NCBI RefSeq assembly: GCF_022385335.1
Contig: NZ_CP092431.1
Location: 7,192,001 to 7,256,000 of the forward strand
DNA length: 64,000 bases
Direction: 5' to 3'
Origin: Streptomyces deccanensis
Lineage (GTDB): Bacteria; Actinomycetota; Actinomycetes; Streptomycetales; Streptomycetaceae
In this document: positions 48,201-56,014 of the stretch, one piece after another
How positions within the stretch are numbered: position 1 is the stretch's first letter
How the letters are laid out: every line of letters begins with the position of its first letter
The notes under the pieces: generated by a model
The model's input: only the letters and a program-made list of their open reading frames with translations
Told to the model about the DNA's origin: nothing
Databases searched by the model: none
Made by a program: the position numbers and the translations under genes

Positions 48201-48491
48201 GGCGGCGGCCACGATCTTGGCGACCTTCTCGGCGTCCTTGGCCTCCTGCCAGGTGTCGATCGAGCCCTTCACCTGGAAGCCGCCCATGACCAGGCCGACC
48301 AGCACGGGTATGAGGAGAATCGCGTTCAGGCGGGTGGGTACACGCCAGTTGCGGGGGGAGAGACGACTGCCGCTGGGCGCGGGAACTGCCGTCGGCTCCG
48401 GTCCGGTCACTTGTGCGGGTGCCGCTCCGCGCGGCGGCGGGGTGAAGTTGCCCCGCGCCGACGGCTCGGGACCTTTCTTGCTTCGCCTCAC
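45270..48491 (-). CDS. cvnA: CvnA, sensor-kinase-like membrane protein (conservon 1)
   Basis: About 1073 aa. One membrane helix near residue 55 (LNAILLIPVLVGLVMGGF), a nitrate-sensor-like helical extracellular domain, a second helix (YINGAIVIVALLAAFIIAGIMA), HAMP, then a histidine-kinase-type ATPase with LLAELLENATTFSSPQTKV (N box), IHDKGIGL (G1) and MGLFVVGRLSDRHGI (G2). A long Gln/Tyr/Pro-rich tail ends in a conserved SGLPRRVPKANLVEG and DVRGRLSNLRRG region. No phospho-acceptor His box is evident. GTG 48491 has AGAGGTTG upstream. Confidence 0.94.
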   Translation of the reverse strand: MRRSKKGPEPSARGNFTPPPRGAAPAQVTGPEPTAVPAPSGSRLSPRNWRVPTRLNAILLIPVLVGLVMGGFQVKGSIDTWQEAKDAEKVAKIVAAAGIYAEALLNERDLSAQPLLEGNRDSDVVKDARAFTDEKADAFHAEVVGMPAGQGLERRLRLVEEAEPQLEKIRQTAFTRAADPVQTEEGYVAVEHLLMEFSNELGLGTGNVTAYGRTVYAIALAKGAASLQRSIGTHLLVRPSEDEQIFRQQITAFTSYAYLENVAVQEFVSGGTEADAARLESVMAQKTEEGKKQAAEAAAKNPDYVAPPDTMLKMIQAIGSGASREDLAKQGVTYQNWMAASTLKFEGYSEVETELINRAVSEAGQIASDAQRDAYINGAIVIVALLAAFIIAGIMARQMSRSMRQLRNAAFGIAEQRLPMLVDQLSRTDPGRVDTRVAPIPITSTDEIGEVARAFDQVHREAVRLAAEQALLRGNINAIFTNLSRRNQSLIEGQLTLITDLENNEADPDQLENLFKLDHLATRMRRNGENLLVLAGEEPGRRWDQPVPLIDVLRAASSEVEQYERIELSGVPEAEIHGRAVTDLVHLLAELLENATTFSSPQTKVRVTATRLPDGRVMIEIHDKGIGLTAEDFADINHKLANPPTVDAAISQRMGLFVVGRLSDRHGIRVQLRPSGEQAGTTSLVMLPDVITHGGGGEQHQPGADEFTVSQIIPEQQHSFQQPGVAPMRTAAELGFDDSRYEVPDDLRDLDPVGRSLMREERRAALESQAHQNPQLPAAEAPRYGDDFQSAEPSYDNGATAYADPQRSYDQQTAYEEPQQPSYDEAYFGQGNGMANGNGHLPGGNDTFSATGGYPEPAYAESVQEDHAAAAAHAPETYSGFEEPSYQDDWPQQQDYQSSYRSEYAPEPESTQAADVKEPDRVGFDRPGSTPSAGHALTDAGLPRRGSTASAGGSSAGAVNGRQEVAQDQPTAGGPNGDWRSDNDARWQQASQLKKPKAGGVTSSGLPRRVPKANLVEGAAKTTPQGGPQISRAPEDVRGRLSNLRRGVQRGRNAGSETNGQGFGPDSTYNQER

Positions 48492-48889
48492 TCGACCAAC
48501 AACCTCTCGGCGCCGGCACCTACGTCGTGCCGCGGGTGACTCCACGCCCTAGTACGTCTTTGACTAATGGGCAGTTCAGGCATTCCAGCACGTCACGCTG
48601 AGGACTTCCAAACACTGGGAGGCAACGATTCCGCGTGATGTAAGTCCCAGATAAAACGGTCATAAAGAGCGAGCCCCGGCAAAAAGCGGGGCCATTGTGA
48701 GCGCAGCGGCACCGATCGACCGCGACGCGTGGTCGTACCACCCTATTTCTCTGTCGAAACGTTATGAACACCGAGGCCGACCGTGTCAAAGGACACAGCC
48801 GGCTCCGGTGTAACTACGACAACTACCGTATGACGTTGTGGACTTGGGTCCTGTTTTTGGGACCGGTCGGGGTGCTTCGGCCCTGTTTC
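48492..48889. other. Intergenic region between the two conservons
   Basis: About 400 bases, AT-richer than its surroundings, holding the promoter of conservon 1 (minus strand). A GCCCCG/CGGGGC hairpin with an A-rich loop lies at 48673-48692. A weak GGTCC/GGACC hairpin around a T run at 48848-48864 could end conservon 2 transcription. No supported gene is seen on either strand; open frames here lack start context. Confidence 0.5.
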
Positions 48890-49465
48890 CTAGCGCAGCC
48901 GCGCCATGAGCGCGTGCTCGACCAAGGTGATCAGGGCCGATTTGGCGTCCGCGCGGTGGCGGGCGTCCGTCGTGATGATCGGGGTGTCGGGCCCGATCTG
49001 GAGCGCCTCACGCACCTCGTCGGGCGTGTAGGGCTGGTGCCCGTCGAAGCCGTTGAGGGCGATGACGAACGGCAGGCCGCTGTTCTCGAAGTAGTCGACG
49101 GCCGGGAAGCAGTCGGCCAGACGCCGGGTGTCCACCAGCACCACGGCGCCGATGGCACCGCGGACCAGGTCGTCCCACATGAACCAGAAGCGGTCCTGAC
49201 CGGGGGTGCCGAACAGGTACAGGATCAGGTCCTGGTCGAGGGTGATGCGGCCGAAGTCCATGGCGACCGTGGTGGTCGTCTTGTCCCCGGTGTGGGTGAG
49301 GTCGTCGATGCCCGCGGACGCGGACGTCATGACGGCCTCGGTACGCAGCGGGTTGATCTCCGAGACGGCCCCGACGAACGTGGTCTTGCCCACGCCGAAA
49401 CCGCCCGCCACCACGATCTTCGCGGAGGTGGTGGCCCGTCCCGCTTCAGAGCTTCCGAAGTCCAC
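48890..49465 (-). CDS. cvnD: CvnD, conservon small GTPase (conservon 2)
   Basis: 191 aa, paralogous to the protein at 43616-44197 and nearly identical in residues ~20-100. P-loop GGFGVGKT, GTPGQDRF and NGFD are all present. Differences concentrate at the N-terminus and a few C-terminal positions (YTPDEV for YNPDEV). It overlaps the upstream cvnC by 20 bases, as in conservon 1. Confidence 0.95.
   Translation of the reverse strand: MDFGSSEAGRATTSAKIVVAGGFGVGKTTFVGAVSEINPLRTEAVMTSASAGIDDLTHTGDKTTTTVAMDFGRITLDQDLILYLFGTPGQDRFWFMWDDLVRGAIGAVVLVDTRRLADCFPAVDYFENSGLPFVIALNGFDGHQPYTPDEVREALQIGPDTPIITTDARHRADAKSALITLVEHALMARLR
49167..49399 (-). repeat. 233-bp tract identical to 43893-44125 (within cvnD copies)
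   Basis: Second member of the identical pair; the first mismatches occur immediately outside at both ends. The two copies are 5274 bases apart in direct orientation. Confidence 0.92.
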
Positions 49466-49844
49466 TGAGCACCCTTTCCAGCAGAGTCACGTCCGGCGCG
49501 CCACCGGCGTTCTCGTCGCCACCGGGCTGATGGATCGCGACCAGTCCGGCCTCGGCGAGGTCCGCGACCAGGATCCGGGCCACACCGAGCGGCATGGACA
49601 GCAGGGCCGACACCTCGGCCACCGACTTCACCTCGTGGCACAGGTGGCAGATCCGCTGGTGCTCGGGGAGCAGCCCCATCAGGTGCGCGGGGTCTGCCGT
49701 CGTGCTGATCAGCGCCTCGAGGGCGAGCTGGTAACGCGGCCGCGTCCGGCCACCGGTCATGGCGTACGGCCGTACCAGCGGCTGGTCGCCCTCGTCTCCG
49801 TACGGCTCTGCGTACGGATCGTGAGGAGCGGTGGGCGGGGTCAT
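49446..49844 (-). CDS. cvnC: CvnC, DUF742 protein (conservon 2)
   Basis: 132 aa, shorter than the conservon 1 copy because the disordered N-terminus is only ~25 residues. DUF742 core: LVRPYAMTGGRTRPRYQLALEALISTT, PEHQRICHLCHEVKSVAEVSALL and the C-terminal TLLERVLSGLRKL. ATG 49844 follows a GGAGGATCA sequence. Confidence 0.94.
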   Translation of the reverse strand: MTPPTAPHDPYAEPYGDEGDQPLVRPYAMTGGRTRPRYQLALEALISTTADPAHLMGLLPEHQRICHLCHEVKSVAEVSALLSMPLGVARILVADLAEAGLVAIHQPGGDENAGGAPDVTLLERVLSGLRKL

Positions 49845-49955
49845 TGATCCTCCGAGCGGGACAGCAGGTCGGTCAGTCGTGCCGTCTGACGGGGGCCGGT
49901 GGGGGGACTGTGTCGGCCGGACGGTGGTTTGGTGAGTTCTGTGGATCCGCAGGCG

Positions 49956-50378
49956 TCAGTGGAGCAAACTGCCTTGGAGTTCGGCGCGCAGGTCGGGCGT
50001 GAGCACGGCGCCCGCGCGGTCGACGAGCAGCGCCATCTCGTAACCGACCAGGCCGATGTCGCACTCGGGGTGGGCGAGGACGGCCAGGGACGATCCGTCG
50101 GAGACGGACATCAGGAAGAGGAACCCGCGCTCCATCTCGACCACCGTCTGGGCCACGTCCCCGCCCTCGAAGATCCGGGACGCCCCGGCCGTGAGCGAGG
50201 TGAGCCCGGAGGCGACGGCCGCGAGCTGATCGGCACGGTCGCGCGGAAAGCCCTCCGACATCGCCAGAAGAAGACCGTCGGCGGACACGACGACGGTGTG
50301 GGACACCCCGGGGGTGTTGTCCACGAAGTTGGTGATCAACCAGTTGAGGTTCTGTGCCGCTTGGCTCATCTGGCTCAA
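49956..50378 (-). CDS. cvnB: CvnB, roadblock/LC7 protein (conservon 2)
   Basis: 140 aa from TTG 50378, or 137 aa from ATG 50369. TTG directly abuts the cvnA stop with AGGAG six bases upstream, in exactly the position of the GTG start in conservon 1, which supports the NTG start. Residues LNWLITNFVDNTPGVSHTVV onward are almost identical to the paralogue although the DNA differs at many third positions. Confidence 0.92.
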   Translation of the reverse strand: MSQMSQAAQNLNWLITNFVDNTPGVSHTVVVSADGLLLAMSEGFPRDRADQLAAVASGLTSLTAGASRIFEGGDVAQTVVEMERGFLFLMSVSDGSSLAVLAHPECDIGLVGYEMALLVDRAGAVLTPDLRAELQGSLLH

Positions 50379-53300
50379 CTAACGCTCCTGCTGGTGAGTG
50401 GGGCTCGGGAAGCTGCCGGTCTGGCCCGTACCGGCCTGTCGACCCTGCGCGATGCCCCGACGGAGATTGGTCAGCCGGCCGCGTACGTCGTCAGGCGAAC
50501 GCGAGACCTGCGGACCGGTTTGGTGCTGTTGCTGCTGAGCCGTGCCCGGCACGAGGTTGGCGCGCGGGACCCGGCGCGGCAGGCCGGAGGTGGTGACCCC
50601 GCCTGCCGAGGGCTGACGGGCTCGTTCGGCCTGGCGGACCAGGTCGTCGTTGGGTGTGCTGCGCCAGGTGGGGGAAGCCGGCGCGGCGGGAGCCGCCGGA
50701 CGCTGGGGAGCGGCCGGAGTCTGGGGAGCCGGAGCGGTGTGCTGCTGCGGCGCGGAACCGTTGCCCTGCTGCTGGCCGTTCTGGCCGCCCTGACCGTGGA
50801 ACCAGTTGGTCTCCAGCGTGTCGTACAGCGGGGTACGGCCGTCCATCGGGCCCGTGGCCGGGGGCAGTGCCTCCGGCTCCTGCGGGCGCGCGGGACGCTG
50901 CGGGGGCACCGGGGGACGCTGCGGCGGCACCGGCGGGCGGGGCGCGCCGTAGCTCTCCCCGTTGACCTGCGGCCGCTCGAACTGTCCGGTGTCCTGCGGG
51001 TTCTGCCTGCCCTGGCCACCGAACTGCCCGGTGCCCTGGCCGTTCGGCCGGCCGGGCGCGGCGAACTGGCCGGTGTCCTGCGGGTTCTGCCGACCCGGAG
51101 CCGGGAACTGGCCCGTGCCGGAGCCGTCGTAGCCCGGCGTGGCGAACTGGCCGGTGGACGACGGGTCCTGCGGGGCGCCGCGGGACGGACCGGTGGGCGC
51201 CGGCGGAGCACCGGCCCCGCCGAACACGTCGGAGCGGACGTAGGAGCCGGTGCCGTTCTGCGGTGTGCCCGCACCGGGACGCCGGCTGTCGAAGTCGCCC
51301 TGCGGGGGCGGGAAGTCGTTGGACGAACCCGGAGCCTGGTGGGGGTCCACGCGCGGCATCGGCGCGGTGACGTCCGGCTGCTCCTCGTGGCCGCGCGGGG
51401 CGTCCAGCGAGGCGCGCGGCACCGGCGGCTGCGCGTTGTCGTCGCTCCAGCTCGGCCGCGCGGGGGCGTTGCCACCGGGCAGCTCGGCGCGCGGGCCACC
51501 GCGGCCGGGCAGCTGCGGGCGCCGCCTGCCGGAACGTTCCTTGCCCTGCTTCGGCGGCACGGCACCCGGGCCGTTGTCGGCGCCGCCCGGCCGTCCCGCG
51601 CCGGTGTCACCGGGACCGCCGGCCGGGCGCAGGCCCGAGCCGGTCGGGAAGCCGCCCTGGCGCCCGGAGTCGTCGAAGCTCTCGAAGCCGCCAGGACCAC
51701 CGGTCCCGGCCGCCTGCAGACCCTGCGGGGCACCCGGCGCCTGACCGCCGCCGAACCCACCGGCACCGGCGCCCGCCGGAGCCGGCCGGCCGCCCTGCGG
51801 GGGCACCGGCGGACCACCCTGGGGCCCACGCGGGCCGCCGGGGTTGCCGAAGCCGCCCGGACCGCTGGGGTTGCCGGGCAGCGCGGCCCGCGGACCCTGG
51901 CCCGCACCGACCTGCCCACGCTGCGGGGCGCCGCCCAGCAGCCCGCCACCGGCGGAGGGGCCGCCGAGCGGCGGACCCGACTGGTTGCCCGCCTGGCGAC
52001 GCGCGGCGGCGGCACCGGCCGCGGCCTGCGCGGCGGCGGGGCCACCGGTGGACGGGGCGCCCTGGCCGGGCTTGCCCGGGGTGGGCTTCTTGTTGCCCTG
52101 CGCCACGTCGACGGGAAGCATGACGAGCGCCGTCGTACCGCCCGAGTCGGACGGACGCAGCTGGATACGGATGCCGTGGCGCTGCGACAGACGACCGACC
52201 ACGAACAGACCCATGCGGCGGGAGACCGACACGTCCACGGTGGGCGGCGATGCGAGCCGCTCGTTGATCGCCGCGAGGTCCTCGGGGGAGAGGCCGATAC
52301 CGGTGTCGTGGATCTCGATCAGCACCCGGCCGTCGGGCAGGGCGTGACCGGTGACCTTGACCTTGGTCTGCGGCGAGGAGAACGAGGTGGCGTTCTCCAG
52401 CAGCTCGGCGAGCAGGTGCACGAGGTCGTTGACCACGCGGCCGGCGACCTCGGTCGTCGGCACGGAGGCCAGCTCGATGCGCTCGTACTGCTCCACCTCG
52501 GACGCGGCGGCGCGGAGCACGTCGACCAGCGGGACCGGACGGGTCCAGCGGCGGCCGGGCTCCTCACCGGCGAGGACGAGGAGGTTCTCACCGTTACGGC
52601 GCATGCGGGTGGCGAGGTGGTCGAGCTTGAAGAGGGAGGACAGCTGGTCCGGGTCGGCCTCGCGGGACTCCAGTTCGGAGATGAGCGACAGCTGACGCTG
52701 GATGAGGCCCTGGGAGCGGCGCGAGAGGTTGGTGAACATCGCGTTGACGTTGCCCCGCAGGAGGGCCTGCTCGGCGGCGAGGCGGACGGCCTCGCGGTGC
52801 ACGTCGTCGAAGGCCGCGGCCACCTGGCCGATCTCGTCCCGGGAGTGCACACCGACCGACTCGACGGAGGTGTCGACGTCCTGCGGGTCCGACTCCGACA
52901 GCTGCTTGACCAGCTCGGGCAGCCGCTCCTGGGCGACCTTGGTCGCGGTGTCCTGGAGGCGCCGCAGCGAGCGGATCATGGACCGGGCCACGACGAAGGC
53001 GCCGACCAGGGAGACACCGAGGACGAGCAGGATCAGCGCACCGGAGATGATCGCCTCTTGCTCGGCGTCGGCGCGCAGGTTACGAGCGGTCTGCTCCATC
53101 TCCTCCAGGAGCGAACCCTCGATCTTTTTCATCTGCTCGATCTTGGCAGAGGAGTCGTCGGTCCAGTCCTTGTACGAGCGGTTGTCCTGACCGCCCAGAC
53201 CGCCGGCGCTGGCGAGCACCCGGTCCGCGTAGACGTCGGCGGCCTCGATGGTGGGGCTCGCGTCGTCGATCGGCTTGGTCAGTTCCTCGGCACCGGATCC

Positions 53301-54233
53301 GTAGATGTCGGAGAAGGTGCTGCGGTCCGACTCCTCGTTCGACAGGGCCGAGTTCGCGTAGAGACGGTCGTTCTCGGAGAGCTTGCCGGCCTTGTCGTCG
53401 GTGGCGGGCAGTGCCGCCGCGATGACCGCGCGCTGGATGGAGGCGTACTCCTTGGCGGAGGAGAAGGCCGCCAGGGCACGGGTCCGCTTGATCATGTCCG
53501 GGTTGCTGGTGGCCTCGGCCATGTCCGTGGACAGGTCCAGCAGCTGGGAGATCAGGCGGTGGTAGGCCTCGACCGTCTGCGTGGAGTTCTTGGGGTCCAC
53601 GTAGGCGTTCTTGCGGATGCTGCTGAGGTTGTAGAGCTCGCGCACCACCCGGACGAGGCTGTCGCGGACGCCGGGCATCTTCGCCGTGGTGTTCGCGGTC
53701 TCGGCGGCCTGGGTGGCGTCCGTGAACTGGATGCGGGCCTGGTCCGTCTTCTCGCGGGTGCCCTTGACGGTGAAGTCGGTGGCGTCCAGACCGTGGGCGA
53801 GGGGACCGGCGGACAGGTCGCGCTCCTGCTGGAGCGCTGCGGCGAGCTCGGTCGCCTGCTTCGTCATGTCGGTCAGCAGCCGCATGTTGTCGAGCTGCTG
53901 GATGTCGTCCACGTTGTCGCCGATACGTAGGGCACCGAGCGAGGTCGCCGCCACCACGGGGAGCGCGAGCAGCGACACGAGACGGGTCGAGATGCGCCAG
54001 TTGCGCAGGGCTATTCGGGAGCCGCTTCCGGTGCCCGTCTTGGTGCCGCCCTTGGGTTTGCCGGGTGGCACGGGAGCAACTGACGCGCCGGGGCGCCCGG
54101 AGCGCTCCCCGCCGTCGCCGATCTCCGCCGGACCCGGGTTCTGGGCGTGCTGGGGGGAGGAACCGTTGCCGGTTCCGATGTGTGGCTCCGGCTCCGCCGA
54201 AGCGCTGCCATCCCTCTTGAAACGTCCCTGCAC
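50379..54233 (-). CDS. cvnA: CvnA, sensor-kinase-like membrane protein (conservon 2)
   Basis: About 1284 aa. Membrane helix near residue 80 (LVSLLALPVVAATSLGAL), extracellular nitrate-sensor-like helical domain, second helix (AIISGALILLVLGVSLVGAF), HAMP, then an HATPase with LLENATSFSSPQTKV, IHDTGIGL and MGLFVVGRLSQRHGI. The C-terminal ~480 residues are Gly/Pro/Gln-rich, with many GQF-containing repeats (DTGQFAAPGRPN-like), ending in SGLPRRVPRANLVPG and DVRGRLTNLRRG. GTG 54233 shares the AGAGGTTG upstream context with conservon 1; the longer open frame is poorly supported. Confidence 0.93.
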   Translation of the reverse strand: MQGRFKRDGSASAEPEPHIGTGNGSSPQHAQNPGPAEIGDGGERSGRPGASVAPVPPGKPKGGTKTGTGSGSRIALRNWRISTRLVSLLALPVVAATSLGALRIGDNVDDIQQLDNMRLLTDMTKQATELAAALQQERDLSAGPLAHGLDATDFTVKGTREKTDQARIQFTDATQAAETANTTAKMPGVRDSLVRVVRELYNLSSIRKNAYVDPKNSTQTVEAYHRLISQLLDLSTDMAEATSNPDMIKRTRALAAFSSAKEYASIQRAVIAAALPATDDKAGKLSENDRLYANSALSNEESDRSTFSDIYGSGAEELTKPIDDASPTIEAADVYADRVLASAGGLGGQDNRSYKDWTDDSSAKIEQMKKIEGSLLEEMEQTARNLRADAEQEAIISGALILLVLGVSLVGAFVVARSMIRSLRRLQDTATKVAQERLPELVKQLSESDPQDVDTSVESVGVHSRDEIGQVAAAFDDVHREAVRLAAEQALLRGNVNAMFTNLSRRSQGLIQRQLSLISELESREADPDQLSSLFKLDHLATRMRRNGENLLVLAGEEPGRRWTRPVPLVDVLRAAASEVEQYERIELASVPTTEVAGRVVNDLVHLLAELLENATSFSSPQTKVKVTGHALPDGRVLIEIHDTGIGLSPEDLAAINERLASPPTVDVSVSRRMGLFVVGRLSQRHGIRIQLRPSDSGGTTALVMLPVDVAQGNKKPTPGKPGQGAPSTGGPAAAQAAAGAAAARRQAGNQSGPPLGGPSAGGGLLGGAPQRGQVGAGQGPRAALPGNPSGPGGFGNPGGPRGPQGGPPVPPQGGRPAPAGAGAGGFGGGQAPGAPQGLQAAGTGGPGGFESFDDSGRQGGFPTGSGLRPAGGPGDTGAGRPGGADNGPGAVPPKQGKERSGRRRPQLPGRGGPRAELPGGNAPARPSWSDDNAQPPVPRASLDAPRGHEEQPDVTAPMPRVDPHQAPGSSNDFPPPQGDFDSRRPGAGTPQNGTGSYVRSDVFGGAGAPPAPTGPSRGAPQDPSSTGQFATPGYDGSGTGQFPAPGRQNPQDTGQFAAPGRPNGQGTGQFGGQGRQNPQDTGQFERPQVNGESYGAPRPPVPPQRPPVPPQRPARPQEPEALPPATGPMDGRTPLYDTLETNWFHGQGGQNGQQQGNGSAPQQHTAPAPQTPAAPQRPAAPAAPASPTWRSTPNDDLVRQAERARQPSAGGVTTSGLPRRVPRANLVPGTAQQQQHQTGPQVSRSPDDVRGRLTNLRRGIAQGRQAGTGQTGSFPSPTHQQER

Positions 54234-54838
54234 TAGCGTCGCAACCTCTGGACCAGGCGCCCCACCGCGTGAACGGCGGGACGGTGTCGGCGTCTTCGGG
54301 GGCGCCCTGAATACGTCCCCAATTGGTGGTCGTGAGTGACCGGCGCTGGCTCCCCCTTCCACCGCCGCCAGGCGCTTTGTTCTTGCGCCTCTGCGCGCCG
54401 GCACGATCCTGCGGCGGTCCGTGGAATTCCAGCACAGTGCCGGATCTCCAACAAGGCCAATGGGTAACGGTCTGTTCACTGTGACAGCATGTGAGGACCG
54501 CGTCACCGGGCGTGGGGGGTGTTTCCGCTTATTGGGGACATACCCGTGCGATCCAGGGGTGGGAGCAGGGTGTCCCAGTCGCCATGATCAGGAGCGGAAT
54601 GCGGGCTTCAGGTGCTTAATGTCCGTTTCGAGGGGGCGGGTTGATGGCCTGGATTGCCCGTTTTACCCATGACTGAGTGAGCAAACTCACACGCCGATCA
54701 TGCCTTCTTCACGACTTGACCCGGGAATCGGATGTTTAGCCTGACGCTTTACAGGGATGGCGAATCCGACAACCCGCGCTTGTGGGACGGCCCTTGCGGC
54801 CCGCCCGGCGCCCGTACACGACGAGGTCCAGGACAACA
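54234..54838. other. Divergent intergenic region upstream of conservon 2 and the 59-aa gene
   Basis: About 600 bases without a supported gene. It is AT-richer from 54420 to 54740. A TTGACC (54716-54721) and TAGCCT (54737-54742) pair spaced 15 bases is a candidate promoter for the 59-aa gene. A GTGAG/CTCAC hairpin (54677-54690) lies just before it. The remainder should hold the conservon 2 promoter on the minus strand, which I could not place. Confidence 0.5.
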
Positions 54839-55018
54839 GTGAAGACGACGACGATGTTCCGCACGATAGCCAACCCCCGGCGCACGACCCTGGCCCACCT
54901 CGAAGACGCCGAGGACCTGCGCACGCCGGAGCAGGAGCACTCCGTCGACCTCCCCTCCGTGACCGCCAACCCCCGCCGCACGGTCCTGATGACGATCCCG
55001 GTCCAGGCGGCGGAGTAG
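54839..55018 (+). CDS. Small protein, 59 aa, with duplicated ANPRRT motif
   Basis: From GTG 54839 (AGGA 5 bases upstream) or ATG 54854. The core contains ANPRRTTLAHLEDAEDL and later ANPRRTVLMTIP, so the ANPRRT motif occurs twice, flanking an acidic stretch. No membrane segment. It is divergent from conservon 2. I recall similar small proteins next to conservons in Streptomyces but cannot name a family. Confidence 0.68.
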   Translation: MKTTTMFRTIANPRRTTLAHLEDAEDLRTPEQEHSVDLPSVTANPRRTVLMTIPVQAAE

Positions 55019-55237
55019 TTGCACGGTCAAGTACGCGCGGAATCCGCCGATCACTCAAGCCGGTTCCGGTGAAGAAACGGCGGATTCCGGTGAGGACTCC
55101 GTGGAAGGGCGCCCGGCACGAGCCGGGCGCCCTTCCCCATGCCCGCCGCACTCGATATGCGCGAGGCCGGCCCCCTGCCCCGCGTTAGCCTGGACCGTCA
55201 GACTCCAGCCAGCTCACTTAAGGGGCGCAAGCATCCC

Positions 55238-56014
55238 GTGCGCATCGCCAGGTTCTCCATCGACGGGAACGTAGCCTTCGGCGCGGTCGAGGGCGACAAG
55301 CCGGACGAGCTCGTCCTCGACATCATCAAGGGCATCCCGTTCGCGGACTTCGAGCTCTCCGGTACGAAGGTCCCGGTCAACAAGGTCAGGCTGCTGCCGC
55401 CGGTGCTCCCCAACAAGGTCGTGGCCTTCGGCCGCAACTACGCCGAGCACGCCCGCGAGCTGGGCAACGAGGTCCCCGACGCCCCGTTCGCCTTCTTCAA
55501 GCCCGCCACCTCGGTGATCGGCCCGGGCGACGAGATCCAGTACCCCTCGTTCTCCGAGGACCTCCACCACGAGGCCGAGCTGGCCGTCGTCATCGGCCGG
55601 ATGTGCCGCGAGGTCCCGCGCGAACGCGTCAAGGACGTGATCTTCGGCTACACCTGCGCCAACGACGTCACCGCCCGCGACGTCCAGAAGCGCGAGAAGC
55701 AGTGGGCCCGCGCCAAGGGCTTCGACACCGCCTGCCCGCTGGGCCCCTGGGTGGAGACCGACCTCGACCCGGGCGACCTGACCATCCAGCTCACCGTCAA
55801 CGGCGCACAACGCCAGCTCGGCCGGACGAGCGAGATGATCAACTCCATCGAGGACCTGATCGTCAACATCACCGAGGCCATGACACTGCTCCCCGGCGAC
55901 GTCATCCTCACGGGCACCCCGGCAGGGGTCGGCCCCCTCAACGTCGGCGACGAGGTCGCCGTCACCATCGAAGGCATCGGCACTCTCACCAACAAGGTGA
56001 TCAAGCGTGGCTAA
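55238..56014 (+). CDS. Fumarylacetoacetate hydrolase-family protein
   Basis: 258 aa. FAH fold with [17 protein letters not shown], the metal-binding Glu residues in [29 protein letters not shown], and the C-terminal [20 protein letters not shown]. Members hydrolyse or decarboxylate 2-oxo acids or acylpyruvates; YcgM-like acylpyruvase is a reasonable comparison. GTG 55238 is chosen where homology begins, with AGGGG 10 bases upstream. It overlaps gltX by 8 bases, so the two are co-translated. Confidence 0.92.
   Translation: MRIARFSIDGNVAFGAVEGDKPDELVLDIIKGIPFADFELSGTKVPVNKVRLLPPVLPNKVVAFGRNYAEHARELGNEVPDAPFAFFKPATSVIGPGDEIQYPSFSEDLHHEAELAVVIGRMCREVPRERVKDVIFGYTCANDVTARDVQKREKQWARAKGFDTACPLGPWVETDLDPGDLTIQLTVNGAQRQLGRTSEMINSIEDLIVNITEAMTLLPGDVILTGTPAGVGPLNVGDEVAVTIEGIGTLTNKVIKRG

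Noticed and set aside
45042..48539. 1165-codon plus-strand frame opposite conservon 1
   Set aside because: Antisense shadow of cvnA for the same reasons.
49899..53930. 1343-codon plus-strand frame opposite conservon 2
   Set aside because: Antisense shadow of cvnA: no recognisable domain and abnormal Arg/Gly/Val composition, while the minus strand encodes a complete, paralogue-supported protein.
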